DNA of 64,000 bases from Aquatica leii (Eukaryota > Arthropoda > Insecta > Coleoptera > Lampyridae): NCBI GenBank assembly GCA_035610365.1, contig CM069435.1, forward strand, positions 89,313,389 through 89,377,388, given 5' to 3'. How positions within the stretch are numbered: the stretch's first letter is position 1; each line of letters opens with the position of its first letter. The notes beneath the pieces were generated by a model. That model did no database searches. It was not told the origin of the DNA and saw nothing but the letters and a program-made list of their open reading frames with translations. Positions 1-9,910 of this stretch are shown in pieces. The translations under genes were made by a program, and so were the position numbers.

Positions 1-1
1 T

Positions 2-820
2 GTCTGGCTTCTAATACTTCTGACGTTTATTTTGACTTCACTCATTTGGTGTCTCATTGAAAAATGCAAACAAACTAATAGCAAAACCGATGTTACACTA
101 TGCTTTTTAAAAGTATATTCGTTGACTATATCAGGATCAACTAACACCATTCGATTATTTTGGGCTTTTCGGTATTTGTTTATTGCTTATGTAGTTTATT
201 CAATACACATGCAAGCTATTTTTACCGGTAAATTAATCACGTTGTTAACAGTACCACAATATGAGAAACCAATTCGATCGTTGGAAGAATTATCTAACAC
301 TAATTATTCAATACTGATTTTAAAATCGTATTTAAATTTATTAAATTTTACCGATACATGTTCTGTCTATACTAAAATCAAAAAGAAGTTAGTAGCTTAC
401 AACGATGATGACATAATAAAACTACTTCAAGCCAATATGACACACATAAATTATACCGTTTTCATAGATGAAGAAACCATAGAAGTTTTTGCAAGACTTA
501 AAAAAATAACTTTAAATCATTTTGTAGATACCTCCTATTCCGGTGGGGTCAAACTTGTATTTGTCACAAGAGGATTTTCGTACACTGCAACTTTATTTAA
601 TCACATTATTATCAGACTAATCGAATCTGGAATTATAAATAAATTAAATAACGATTTTGATTATACTAACAAAAACCGTACAGTTTTGGATGACACAACA
701 AAAGCGCTGAGCGTAGAAGATCTTTATCCGGTGTTTGTGTTTTGGAGTATCGGGTTACTTTTTGCTTTTATCGCTTTTGCGTGCGAATACTTGCTAAGTG
801 TTGTGAAACAAAAAAACTAA
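2..820 (+). CDS. Ionotropic receptor A0, C-terminal part (5' end outside window)
   Basis: This is the C-terminal half of an insect ionotropic receptor, a plasma-membrane ligand-gated cation channel of chemosensory neurons. The frame is open from the first bases (VWLLILLTF, membrane segment M1) to the TAA at 818-820, so the window edge, not decay, truncates it. Visible in order: M1, a pore segment, M3 (FRYLFIAYVVYS followed by QAIFTGKLITLLT), the S2 half of the ligand-binding domain (from PIRSLEEL to RLIESGIINKL), and M4 (DLYPVFVFWSIGLLFAF). It aligns without gaps to the A-type genes at 9911 and 31616 and ends KQKN where they end KQKI. An LTR fossil follows 136 bp downstream on the opposite strand. 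Family assignment is firm; ligand and subfamily name are not inferable. Confidence 0.9.
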   Translation, partial: VWLLILLTFILTSLIWCLIEKCKQTNSKTDVTLCFLKVYSLTISGSTNTIRLFWAFRYLFIAYVVYSIHMQAIFTGKLITLLTVPQYEKPIRSLEELSNTNYSILILKSYLNLLNFTDTCSVYTKIKKKLVAYNDDDIIKLLQANMTHINYTVFIDEETIEVFARLKKITLNHFVDTSYSGGVKLVFVTRGFSYTATLFNHIIIRLIESGIINKLNNDFDYTNKNRTVLDDTTKALSVEDLYPVFVFWSIGLLFAFIAFACEYLLSVVKQKN

Positions 821-956
821 AGCACAATTTGTTTTCAAAAACTTCATTGTGATTGTTTTACTATACAAATAAGTGTGAAGTTTGATGGTAAATGCAACGT
901 GTTAATAAATACTTATTAAAACATAAGAAAGTTGTTTATAAAATGTTCTAAAGTAT

Positions 957-1360
957 TGTAACAAGTAATAAAACTAATTTATTTATACTAAAAATATGTA
1001 CGCGCTATAACTAACCGAACTAATTAAATCTAAGAGTATTTAATAAAAACACTTACACTAATTTATATAGCACTATCACTTACATGAAACATAAAGTCCG
1101 TGGATAACTTCAGTTTAATCCTTATTGTTTACAATAAAGTTACGCACGATTGTAATTTTCGTATTTATCTCGACACACGTTAATCACTTATTTATTTAAA
1201 CTTGAATAATCTTCTTAACACTTCGAATTACTGAAATAACTGACCTATGATTCATTTTTGTCGCTTTTATATAATTTGGCTATCCGTCGAGAACCTTCTA
1301 TATTCTTTCGTGAACGTTCTAGAAGTGGATAGTAGCGTTGTGAATGCTCTCGAAGCTGAA
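957..1360 (-). repeat. LTR of the gypsy fossil, unit 0
   Basis: In its own orientation the LTR ends CA at base 957 and abuts a purine-rich tract at 1361. Its limits were set by comparison with the solo LTR at 56765-57138 and the copies at 11773-12599, 33477-34306 and 47008-47310. The related copies start TGAAACG where this one is diverged. It lies in the 3' flank of receptor A0, in opposite orientation. It contains CTAACCGA once, the empty target site of a MITE present in the unit 1 and unit 2 copies. Confidence 0.8.
1307..1324. promoter_or_regulatory. Heat-shock-element array in the LTR
   Basis: The sequence reads TTC GT GAA CG TTC TA GAA, four perfectly phased, alternately inverted nGAAn units, which is the consensus heat shock factor site. 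Further GAA/TTC pairs lie just left (about 1290-1300). It falls in what would be the upstream (U3) part of the LTR. Function is inferred from motif only. Confidence 0.55.
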
Positions 1361-2939
1361 CTGCCCTCTTCTTAAGACTGTTCTGTCCCAGAACAGGAAA
1401 CTGGCTGTGACACCGGTAGAATGGATCGTGGCGATAGCGGCAGCTTACTCCATTTCGGCAACTTTCTTAACCATAAAGGTAGCAGTCAATGAATTTTTTT
1501 TGACCCGATATTCTACTTGGTTGGTGACTACAAACCAACACTTGAATGCCTGTTCCTCGGAAGACAACTTCCAACATATTTTAAACTTTCCTCCACTTTA
1601 GTTTATCTAAGCCAAAACCAAGCTTGAGTACTGGCAAGTTCCTAATATTGTGAAACTCCATTTTTCCCTTAAGCTTCCATAATGTTCGCCACAGATTTTC
1701 GTATAACGGCTTGGTACCTGAGTATTTCTTGGTGACCAGAAAGAAAACGAAGCGTTTGTCACCACGTAGTTTTAAAACTTTATCGGTGCTTTGCGCTTTT
1801 TTGCTGGACCATTTCCTGATGCGCAGACCTTGCACTTACGGTACCATTTTTTCACGTCCTCTTTGCAGTTCACCCAGTACAATCGTTCTCGAAGTTTTAC
1901 CAATGTCTTTTTGATGCCAAAGCGTCTTCCTGATGTACCATCGTGGAGATGCTTCAACACTTCTGACATCCAGCTCTTTGGCACTACAAAGTGTCGTTTG
2001 TTTCTTGTGTCTTCTACTACCAAAGAGTCCCACTGCGCCCAATACGCTTTGATGTTTCTGCCCAAAGCATTGATTTCTTCCTAGTTTGGTCGTTGGTTGT
2101 TATTTTAGGATCGTTTTCTTGTTCGCAACGCAACTGCTCAGGTTTCCACTTGTCATCATTTGACTTTTTCTTCAAGTTGCAAACAATGGCTGCAGTCCGC
2201 CGGACATGGTCTTCTGAACAAAGCATCAGCGTTCCGATGACTGCTTCCGGCACGGTGTTCTGTGTCATAGTCATACTCTTGCAGTCTCTCAATCTATTTT
2301 GCCATTTGTCCTTCCAGGTTACGTAACTGTAATAACCATTTTAAAGCGGCGTGGTCCGTTCTCACCAAAAATTTTCGTCCATACAAATATTTGTAGAAAT
2401 TCTCGATGGAGTTGACGACTGCTAACAACTCTCTCTTAATCACGCAATAATTCCTTTCTGGCCTGGACAAAAATTGCTAAAATACGCGATAACTTTTTCT
2501 ATCTTCTCTCGGATACCTCAAAATCCCTAGTGACTACGACGAAGTTGATGGAAAGCATTTTTGCAGTCTTCATTTCATTTAAATTCTGCTTTTTCTTCGG
2601 TCAATTTTGTCAAAGGTTTGGCAATATTGGCAAATCCGGCTACAAATCGTCTATAAATGGGTGCAAAACTTCGAACTTGATGTTTGTCGATTGGTCTTGG
2701 CCATGCTTGCACTGCTCGCATTTTGTCTGGGTCTACTCCATCTCTAGATACAACGTGGCCAAGGTATTGCACTTCCTTCTTAAATACGTGGCACTTCTTT
2801 GGGCTCAGTTTAAGATTTGCTCCACTTAGTCGTTGGAACACTTCTTTCAAGTTGTTCAAGTGTTCTTCAAACGACCTTCCAACCACGATCACGTCGTCTA
2901 GGTAAACCAAGCACGTCTTCCAAGACAGTCCGCAAAAGA

Positions 2940-3225
2940 AAACGTATAAACGAAAAAAAATTTTTAGTCACGGAAATTTTGGTTTCGCTAAATTTGTAGA
3001 AAAATACTTAGTCAGTGCAATTTTTTTAAGAAAATTAATTCACAGTAAAAGAGAGAAAAGGTAGGCAAAGTGATTATTAAATAAGCTGAGCAACAGATGG
3101 ATCGATCCTAAATTTTTAACGACAAGCAAGTTTTTAGCACCTTAGAATTTGAAGTAAATGTTTTTTTTTGTTGTCTCATAAAAAACTGGTTTACACGTTT
3201 AGTGATTCGGTAAACGTGACGGGGA
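2940..3225. other. Unassigned AT-rich spacer shared by all three units
   Basis: No coding potential was seen. The block recurs at about 14225-14504 and 35932-36213. It ends at GGTAAACGTGACGGGG, the uninterrupted target of the PLE insertion found in units 1 and 2. Confidence 0.5.
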
Positions 3226-3600
3226 TAGTATTTGTCATTTATTTAATGAATATCTAAGATTAGACATATTCAAATCTTTTTAGCACTGTTTAAACTTAAA
3301 CCTTTACAGACCTCCCACTAGAGCGTAGCACTCAAAAATATAGAATCATAAGCTTTCGTATTGTTTTCTTTGTTTAGTTCTGAGTTCAACAATTAGCGCT
3401 CTGAAGATGCAAGCAACAATGTCTTGCGAAACGTCAGTTTACTTGAGTTCAGAAGCGACAAAATGGCAAATGTTAAGTTCATCTTCTAGTTTTGGCTCAC
3501 AAGAAGAAACTAGGATTAAGCCTATAAAGTTTGAGTGTTCATTGCGACACGGTCTAAGTTGAAAGTATCTTATAAACTAAGCACTCAAAGATGACCGAAT
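3225..3600 (+). repeat. Penelope-like element terminal repeat, unit 0
   Basis: The block has the same layout as the arms of the PLE at 14505-16177: CTCTGAAGATGCAAG, a stem, CGAAACGTCAG, a GTTCACAAG-like stretch, a TTTTGGCTCACAAGAAG stretch and GACACGGTCTAAG. It is a diverged relative rather than the same copy. Homologues stand at 16179-16560 and 37889-38270. No coding part remains. Confidence 0.5.
3401..3435 (+). ncRNA. Hammerhead-like ribozyme core (candidate)
   Basis: CTGAAGA is followed by T, a 5-bp stem II (GCAAG paired with CTTGC), then GAAA and CGTC. This matches the hammerhead core CUGANGA, stem II, GAAA, with one extra base before stem II. Penelope-like elements are known to carry hammerhead motifs. 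I could not find a convincing stem III or cleavage site, so activity is not claimed. Confidence 0.35.
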
Positions 3601-3739
3601 TATAAAACATATCAAAATAGCAATACGAATGTGCACCAGTTAGAGTTAGATATAGAAGTTTTAACTAAAATAATTTGTTATTAAACTTCAAAGTTTCATA
3701 ACAACAACCTCATAACTCGTACGAGCCATGACTAATACA

Positions 3740-4270
3740 CTACTTATAACTTTTCAATGAAGTGTTTGCTAATCATTTTATATGAAACACTAATAAGCAC
3801 TAACAAAGCGCTAATTTCTAAGAAACTTTCAGAATTAGTGCTCAACATTTGCTGGGCGTACAATTAACAAAAAACTTTGACTACCAATAACCAAGTGTTT
3901 GCTGATGTTCTGATATCAAGCACTAACAAAGCACTAATTCTTATCAAACTTTCAAAACTAGTACCCAACATTTTTTGGTGGGCGTGAAGTTAGCAGAAAA
4001 CTTTGACTACATATAACTTTGAAACCAAGTGCTTGCTGGTGCTCTAATATGAGGAACTAATAAGCACTATCAAAGCACTAATTCCTAACAAATTTTCAGA
4101 ATTAGTGCTCAACATTTTTTGCTGAGCGTGAAGTTAGCAAAAAACTTTGACTGCCTATGACGTTCTCATGAAATGTTTGCTGGTGATCTAATATAAAGCA
4201 TTAATAAGCAATAATTAAGCACTAATTCATTATAAATTTTCAGAATTAGTGCTCAAAATACTAACTTCAC
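3740..4270. repeat. Tandem satellite, ~125 bp unit, about 4 copies (unit 0)
   Basis: Imperfect repeats each contain AAGTGTTTGCTGATG, a run of CACTAA motifs (CACTAATAAGCAC, AAAGCACTAATTC), TTTCAGAATTAGTGCTCAAC and GCTGAGCGTGAAGTTAGC. The CACTAA and TTAGTG halves give each unit internal dyad symmetry. Related arrays sit upstream of B1 and B2. Confidence 0.75.
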
Positions 4271-4993
4271 GGACTTCACTTTTTGCTACATTCAGTGTGC
4301 TGGTTGTCATTTTTGTTTTTCTTGACAGATGGAATCATCCAAAGGAGAAAAAATATTGTTCCGGTGACTGTGGTACGGTTTGTACATTATCATTTGACGT
4401 ACGCGCCCGGTGAGGCTTTCATTTCTAAATATTCACACTCATCACGTTATCCATTGATGTAATACTTTTGCTGCTTATGTTAAGGTCTTTCTGGGCAATT
4501 TAGGATACCCACACATGATCTATTAATGCGTATATATTGACACCTGTTCGTTCATATTGGGAAAATTTATATGGTGGCGTTACAATCTATAACGTAGTGG
4601 AAAGGGTTGATTAAGTATATTGAAACTTTTGGTTAATTATTATTAATGGGGGAAACCCAACCGAAGGGGGCAACACGGTAATCCGACGATTACGATAGTT
4701 TGTTAAATCTGATGTCGATGATGAAAAAATAAAAAACATCTGCCAATGTCCGGCTCTTCAAACTACAACTACAAATTAGATATAAGACTATTAGTTGTAT
4801 TTCAATTACCATCATTTAGTAAAGTTTATCTACATTAGTAGAAAATCGAAACTGAATGCATTACCGTTAGTATATTATCTTACCTAATGGTTACTTGTAC
4901 ATTAATTTACTTTGTAATGTAAGTAAATTAAATTCTAATTTATTTTGATCAATAATATAAAATGATACATCTAATTTATTGTTAGTGCGAATA
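4270..4993. other. Conserved 5' flank of the B-type receptor genes
   Basis: This non-coding block is repeated upstream of B1 (17290-18087) and B2 (39000-39768). It holds GGGGGAAACCCAACCGAAGG (about 4650-4670), GC-rich against an AT-rich background. Just upstream of the start codon is an 11-bp inverted repeat, TTAATTTACTT and AAGTAAATTAA, at about 4902-4931. The proximal promoter presumably lies here, but no TATA box can be singled out. Confidence 0.5.
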
Positions 4994-5152
4994 ATGTTGA
5001 AATCGTACGTGTGGGTTTTATGTCTTGGGTTGGTGGCAGCGTTGGTGTTTAACAAAGAAGAATCAATTAAACGAGTCAAGATTTGCGCACAACAAACTAT
5101 CGAACATATCTTTGATCCTGATGACACTTTGTTGTTTATTATTGATAACGAT
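4994..5152 (+). pseudogene. Ionotropic receptor B0, N-terminal stub
   Basis: It encodes a signal peptide and the first 53 residues of a B-type receptor (MLKSYVWVLC to LLFIIDND), identical in frame to the start of B1 at 18088. At 5152/5153 the receptor sequence stops and joins hAT transposon sequence directly; the frame ends shortly afterwards. In unit 1 the two joined sequences lie 6.6 kb apart (about 18240 and 24822). B0 therefore looks like the product of a deletion that removed most of the gene and the left part of the hAT element, not of a transposon insertion. It is non-functional. Confidence 0.9.
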
Positions 5153-6455
5153 TTTTTGATAATGAGCAGGGTCACGTTTTACTAATTCTTGAATATTATT
5201 AAGACGTCATTTCTTTGGTCATAATGCAGCATCTTTCAAAACTTGACTCATATTTTTCGTTCTGGTAATTTTTGAAGATGTTGATTTTTCATTATCAGCG
5301 GAACTTAAAGATGTTGATGGATTGCTTTCTAGAAGATGAGTTTCTTGTCTGCTGCTGATACTTGTTTCAAGTACAGGTTTAGAATATTGAGATTCAGCTG
5401 TATTATTGTTCTTATTAATATTTAGCAAAGTAGACTTCTGTTTTGAAAAAAAAATGAGTAATTTCGACATGGTTTTCGAGTTCTTCCTCTCTTTTTCTTT
5501 TATTCAGCAAATATTGGTATCCAGACTATTCCTTCTTTTTTTCTGACATTCTGTATACTGTAAAGAAATTAATACGTAAGTAAACAAATTGACAAATTAT
5601 TCATGAAAAATGAAAATGTTTCGACGTCTCAAACTCAAACTTAAAAGTATTTTCTCAACATTACTTATTTCAAGTTATTTCAAAATATATAAATTTTTAT
5701 AAATAGTATTATTAATGCTTATCAATTATTCTGTTTGAATTTATTTCAATTAACAATGATGTTTATATAATCAAATATAAAAAGATTTTTGAAATGCGAG
5801 TTTTTGGCTTTTAATGTTTTAATAAATCTAAAATAAAAAATAAATTTTAGATGAACTCACCTTAATTCACAACACAAAACACATCACTATAAAGTCTGTA
5901 AAACTACAAAAACTTAAGTTCCAAAAGCAGATATCTTTTACCCCTTGCACCTTTTCACTTCGCTAAGTTAATTATCGATCGGACATTAGGCAACAAATGA
6001 AATCGCGACCGATGCAGCGCTTAAATATATAAAATTTTGTACATTGCAAGCTCAGACAGGAAAAAAAAACGTTTGTTCGCTCGTTGGCTCTTTGCAAGCC
6101 AAATTTCAAGCTCAAACATGAATAAAATCAAATTCATTTGAGTTCACACAATTCATGTTATTATGTTACGTATTCGATTGAATAAATGCTATTATTGCGT
6201 ACTTTCATTTAATATATTATTTTCGAGAAGTAATTCGGTTTCCTCGTCTCAAAGAGTAAAAATAAACAACTTACTGGTTTTTCTATCATTAAAATTTTGT
6301 TTTGACAATGTTGTTTGTTGCTTTATCTTTTTTTACTTTTGAGTTTTAAGGCTTTTCGGCGCCTCGGCGCCGTCATGCACCACATGACTTTGCCCTTATG
6401 TACGGCGCGGGACTGACTAACAGAGATCGTACGGTTTCCTTTAATAAAAAAAAGT
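5153..6455 (-). mobile_element. hAT (ZMYM1-like) transposon, 5' fragment, unit 0
   Basis: On the - strand this encodes the N-terminal region of a hAT transposase of the ZMYM1/TTF-zinc-finger type: KKRKK and KRKREEELEN stretches, THFFSK, a Ser/Thr-rich linker, then SQVLKDAALWPK at the truncated edge (5219-5470). To the right are an AT-rich leader and a GC-rich terminus (about 6355-6415, GGCGCCTCGGCGCC). The same segment occurs at 24822-26110 and, more complete, at 43354-47008. The DDE core is missing here. Confidence 0.75.
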
Positions 6456-6462
6456 ATTATAC

Positions 6463-6540
6463 ATGAAGGTACTTTATCCGTTGTTTGTGTTTTGGGGTGT
6501 CGGGTTGCTTTTTACTTTTGTGTTACTATTCTCAAAAATA
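6463..6540 (+). pseudogene. Receptor C-terminal tail fragment, unit 0
   Basis: About 23 codons, reading LYPLFVFWGVGLLFTFVLLF, match the M4 membrane segment at the end of B-type receptors (LYPVFVFWGVGLVFAF in B1). Nothing of the rest of the receptor lies upstream; the hAT terminus is there instead. It is a relic, repeated at 26120-26205. The bases just right (about 6545-6660) weakly resemble the gypsy LTR, with ATAACTTC, GTACAC and CTTATTTATTTA in the same order. Confidence 0.7.
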
Positions 6541-6659
6541 ATGTTTGTAGATAACTTCTGTTTATCGAAATCAGAATTTGTTTATATTAAAACCACGTAC
6601 ACTAACACGTGTATTTTATTCTTAGCACACACGCTAATTACTTATTTATTTAAAATGAC

Positions 6660-8315
6660 AAAGTCTATATATCTGTATCTATTGTCTTGAAGTTGACAGT
6701 TACTTCGAGAACGTTTTAAAAAATATGACAATTCAGCAATTTTAACTGAATTTCAAGATCTTTCGACTTGTCGCATAATAATAATTGATTTTGAACGCTT
6801 AGTTTTATGTGGATTCTTAGTTTTGTATATTGCCACTCTAAATCTTTTTTTATCCATTACGTAACTACATTAACGAACAAATATTGAAGTTTGCGATGCT
6901 GACAGCACAAAAATAATATAAATCTGACGGTTTAACAACGTCGGCTAAAAACTCGTAATCAATACCATATTATCTTTGAGTTAATCCAAACGAAAATGTA
7001 ATTGTTGTAATTTGAAAGTTTTTCTAACAGTGCGAAAAACACGCAATAAACTTTTTCTACGACTAACAGATAATACAATGCATTGTATGTTTATTTGCGA
7101 TTAGGCAACACTGCGCATTGTGTTTGACAAATTTCATTTCCGTACAGATCAAAACTATTATCGTACTGGTTTATACCTTAAAAAAATTAGATATTTAGTG
7201 TAATTATAAGCAAAAGCACTTAATCACTTGTTTCCTTCTACAATGCGTTTTGTAAAAATGCATTTCTCATATTTAAACTAATTTTACAGTAACGATTATT
7301 GTAGCATATTAGATCCGTTAGGATAATTAACTGTCTTGCATTTTCTAAAACAAAATTTATCTAATTCTTTAACCGCGATGTTATTGTTACTTTTTTAGTT
7401 CGTAAAACTTCATTCTTAAGAATAACATCTATTAATTACAAATTATTTGTAAACATTTATAAACTTAGTTTATTTGCTTTGTAAGTCGCACCCACATGTT
7501 ATTCGGTTGCAGCTTCTGAGAAAAACTATCACATATCAACATTTGTCGGAACTTAACAATATCGTTAATGATTCAGGCTTCGGCATTAATAGATTTCTTT
7601 TATTTACTGGCTGCAAAACCAAAATCTTCGTCAGCTCCCATCGAATGATTGCGAATAGTATCCATTAAGCGCTCATCGTAATCCAAAGGCAAAAACTCTT
7701 AAAACTTTAAAAGAACATCAATTTGTTCTAAAAAGGTAACGAACTTTGGTTTGTCCTAAAAACAAGAAGGGTTCACTTCAAAAGCTGAGAAAAAAGTTGA
7801 TGTTGTAAAACATCACGAGACAAACACAATTCGTCAATACGAATAAGAAACTCAATAAGTACAGAAAGATCTACACTAGAAAAAGTCACGTTACAATTCG
7901 CAAAGCTCATTTCTGAAGAGTCCGAGGAAGTAAGAAGTAGTAGTTTTTCATATGAAGAATACATAGCTAACACACTAAAATCTAAAACAAGAAACTAATG
8001 AAAACAGTAAACCAAAGCAGAAATCTACCAACACGTGAATAAAAACCCACTAACCTAAACAAAAAAGAATAATTCGATAACTAAAGCAAGTTAAGTCAAC
8101 GTACTACTAAAAGACAGCAAAAAAATAAGAGCATGTAGCTAGCAGCGCCTTACCAGAATTTTCTAAAATTAGCTTAACATAACAAGCACCTAGTTCAGAA
8201 CGAAAGTGACTTTGATAGAAGGTTGGATTTCTTAAAATAGTACGTGAAAAATGTGACGACATAAATTTTTTTTTTATTGTTGTTTTCTCTTGAATACTAA
8301 GGTTAATAAACACAA
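6660..8315. other. Unassigned duplicated spacer
   Basis: The region is AT-rich and without recognisable genes; it recurs at 26345-26826 plus 28863-30017. Short open frames on either strand (7474-7668, 7773-7973, 8107-8313) are kept in both copies, but the copies are nearly identical throughout, so that is no evidence of selection. I recognise no domain in them. Confidence 0.5.
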
Positions 8316-8779
8316 TTGTTCTTATTGGACTGGAGATTATACTCAGAGACCGCAGAAAATTACAATGTATGGGCTGGTATTATGGGAGTGAATGTAATTG
8401 GTTCATTTTTTATTCATGGAAATTTAAACGGAAGCAGATATCTGCAACTGTTAATATTATTAACAATAAATGATACCAACAAGATGCTTCTCTACATTTT
8501 CATCGCTCATTCCGAAACTTTTTAAGCTTCACGTTTCAAACTACTAGATTGGCAGAAGAGGTGAAATTGAGTAGCCACTACAATCTCCGATCTAACACTA
8601 ATCGATTTTTAAGGAGTTTCTAAAAAGTATGCAGTAATACGAGAATTAATGAATGACTTAAAAAACGCAAATTTGAAGACACCATCACAAGGATGCTCTT
8701 GATGATTCAAAATTCTATTTACAAGCGTTTGATTCATTATAAGACCGAAGACGGTCGACAATTTGAATGCTTGTTATAA
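8316..8779 (+). pseudogene. Tc1/mariner-superfamily transposase remnant, unit 1 spacer
   Basis: The translation contains YNVWAGIMGVNVIGSFFIHG and NLNGSRYLQLL, the conserved block that precedes the second catalytic Asp in a group of IS630-Tc1-mariner transposases. A C-terminal match follows (IYKRLIHYKTEDGRQFECLL, then TAA at 8777-8779; relatives end in GGHFEHLL). The intervening catalytic segment is missing, and there are stop codons and frame changes between the two parts. It is a dead DNA transposon, duplicated at 30018-30481. Confidence 0.6.
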
Positions 8780-9184
8780 AAATCGTAATAAACGTGCAAA
8801 AAACATTTTATATAGTCTGTAGTCAACTCTTCAAAATTCTTAAAAGAATTAAAATATCGGGTTTTAGTTTATAGTGATGGGTTTCTTTTTTCATTGCCTT
8901 TAAAACAAGGTGAAAATCTAAAGTGGTTGCTATACAAAATGTTGTGATGATCATGTTCTAAAAAACTCCACATTGCATGAAAGTTCTAAACTACCTAACA
9001 ATGTAGTTTTTATGACTCTAGTGAATCGTAAATAAAAATTTTTTTTTCACTCGTTTAAAACTTATAACTCCGTTCGGGAACATTTAGGAAACACAGAGTA
9101 CAAAAAAACTCAAAACAAAATAATTGAAAAATATATTTGCATTAATATATTTATTAAGTATATGACAAATTATAATCAGTAATT

Positions 9185-9525
9185 AGACGTCTTTCAGGAT
9201 CTCGTGAACTGTGACGCTGTAGTCTGTATATGTCAAAATATTGTTATTATCCGTTCGCCGATACATTTTTACTAACCTTCTTTGCTTTTATCGTTGTATT
9301 TGTTGTTAATAGGTCTTTAGGTATTATTATCATTAAATTAATTTTTAATTAATAAATAAATATCTGATTATTTTTAATTTTTATTGACGTGAGTGCCTTT
9401 TAAATAGACTAACGTTTTTGGAATTCAGATAGACTTGTCAAATTTTTGACTTTTAGTTTATTAATTTCGATTTTTGATCAAGGTCACAGTTCACGACATA
9501 ATGAAACGCCTCTACTACATTTATT
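9185..9525 (+). mobile_element. Gypsy-type fossil fragment (gag-side), unit 1 spacer
   Basis: This matches the reverse complement of 52265-52600, which is part of the gypsy fossil at 49800-53050. Shared landmarks are CTCGTGAACTGTG, GCTGTA, TGTCAAAAT, AACGTTTTTG and ACGACATAATGAAACGCCTC. Only a short broken piece remains. Duplicated at 30888-31230. Confidence 0.6.
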
Positions 9526-9836
9526 ATTCATCTATTACGGTTGAAACTAAATTGAAATTTCTTCACACATACAAACAAACAAAAATTTACAGAATGTAAA
9601 AACTGTTAAAAACTAAAATGTACATATTAAAACTCTTGAGTTTCAAGAGTTAGAAAAACGTTTTAAAGATTATACAGTAACACTTCTATTTTCGATCACT
9701 TCAGAAACGGTCACTTTATATGCATTTTACTTATTTTTAATAAAAGATTATTACAAAATCGAAACATAAATCTACGTAATGTAAACTTGTACTATTATTT
9801 TGATTATATACTATTTTTGCCAGAGTAAATAAATTA

Positions 9837-9846
9837 AATACGTATT
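9837..9846. promoter_or_regulatory. AATACGTATT palindrome upstream of receptor A1
   Basis: A perfect 10-bp palindrome 65 bp before the start codon, followed by a tract ending AATCAATACAAG. The same arrangement precedes A2 (31542-31551) and the more diverged A3 (54655-54664). Candidate proximal promoter element; the role is inferred from position and conservation. Confidence 0.4.
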
Positions 9847-9910
9847 TACTATAATCAATACAAGAAAAACAAGCTTTCCGTGCGTTTCCAATTTAATCTG
9901 AAGTCGAAAA

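Larger units (their letters stand above)
957..2940 (-). mobile_element. Ty3/gypsy-type LTR retrotransposon fossil, unit 0
   Basis: A decayed gypsy-family element lies on the - strand. Reading leftwards it shows reverse transcriptase (about 2575-2910, with a YLDD box), RNase H (about 2017-2500), integrase zinc-finger and core parts (about 1580-2065), a polypurine tract (about 1361-1375) and one LTR (957-1360). The 5' part of the element, including gag and the second LTR, is absent. It is broken, with several interruptions, and is old. Related copies occupy the same position in units 1 and 2. Confidence 0.85.

Noticed and set aside
7474-8313. Three short open frames in the spacer, kept in both duplicates
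   Set aside because: The duplicates are too similar for conservation to mean selection, and no domain is recognisable.
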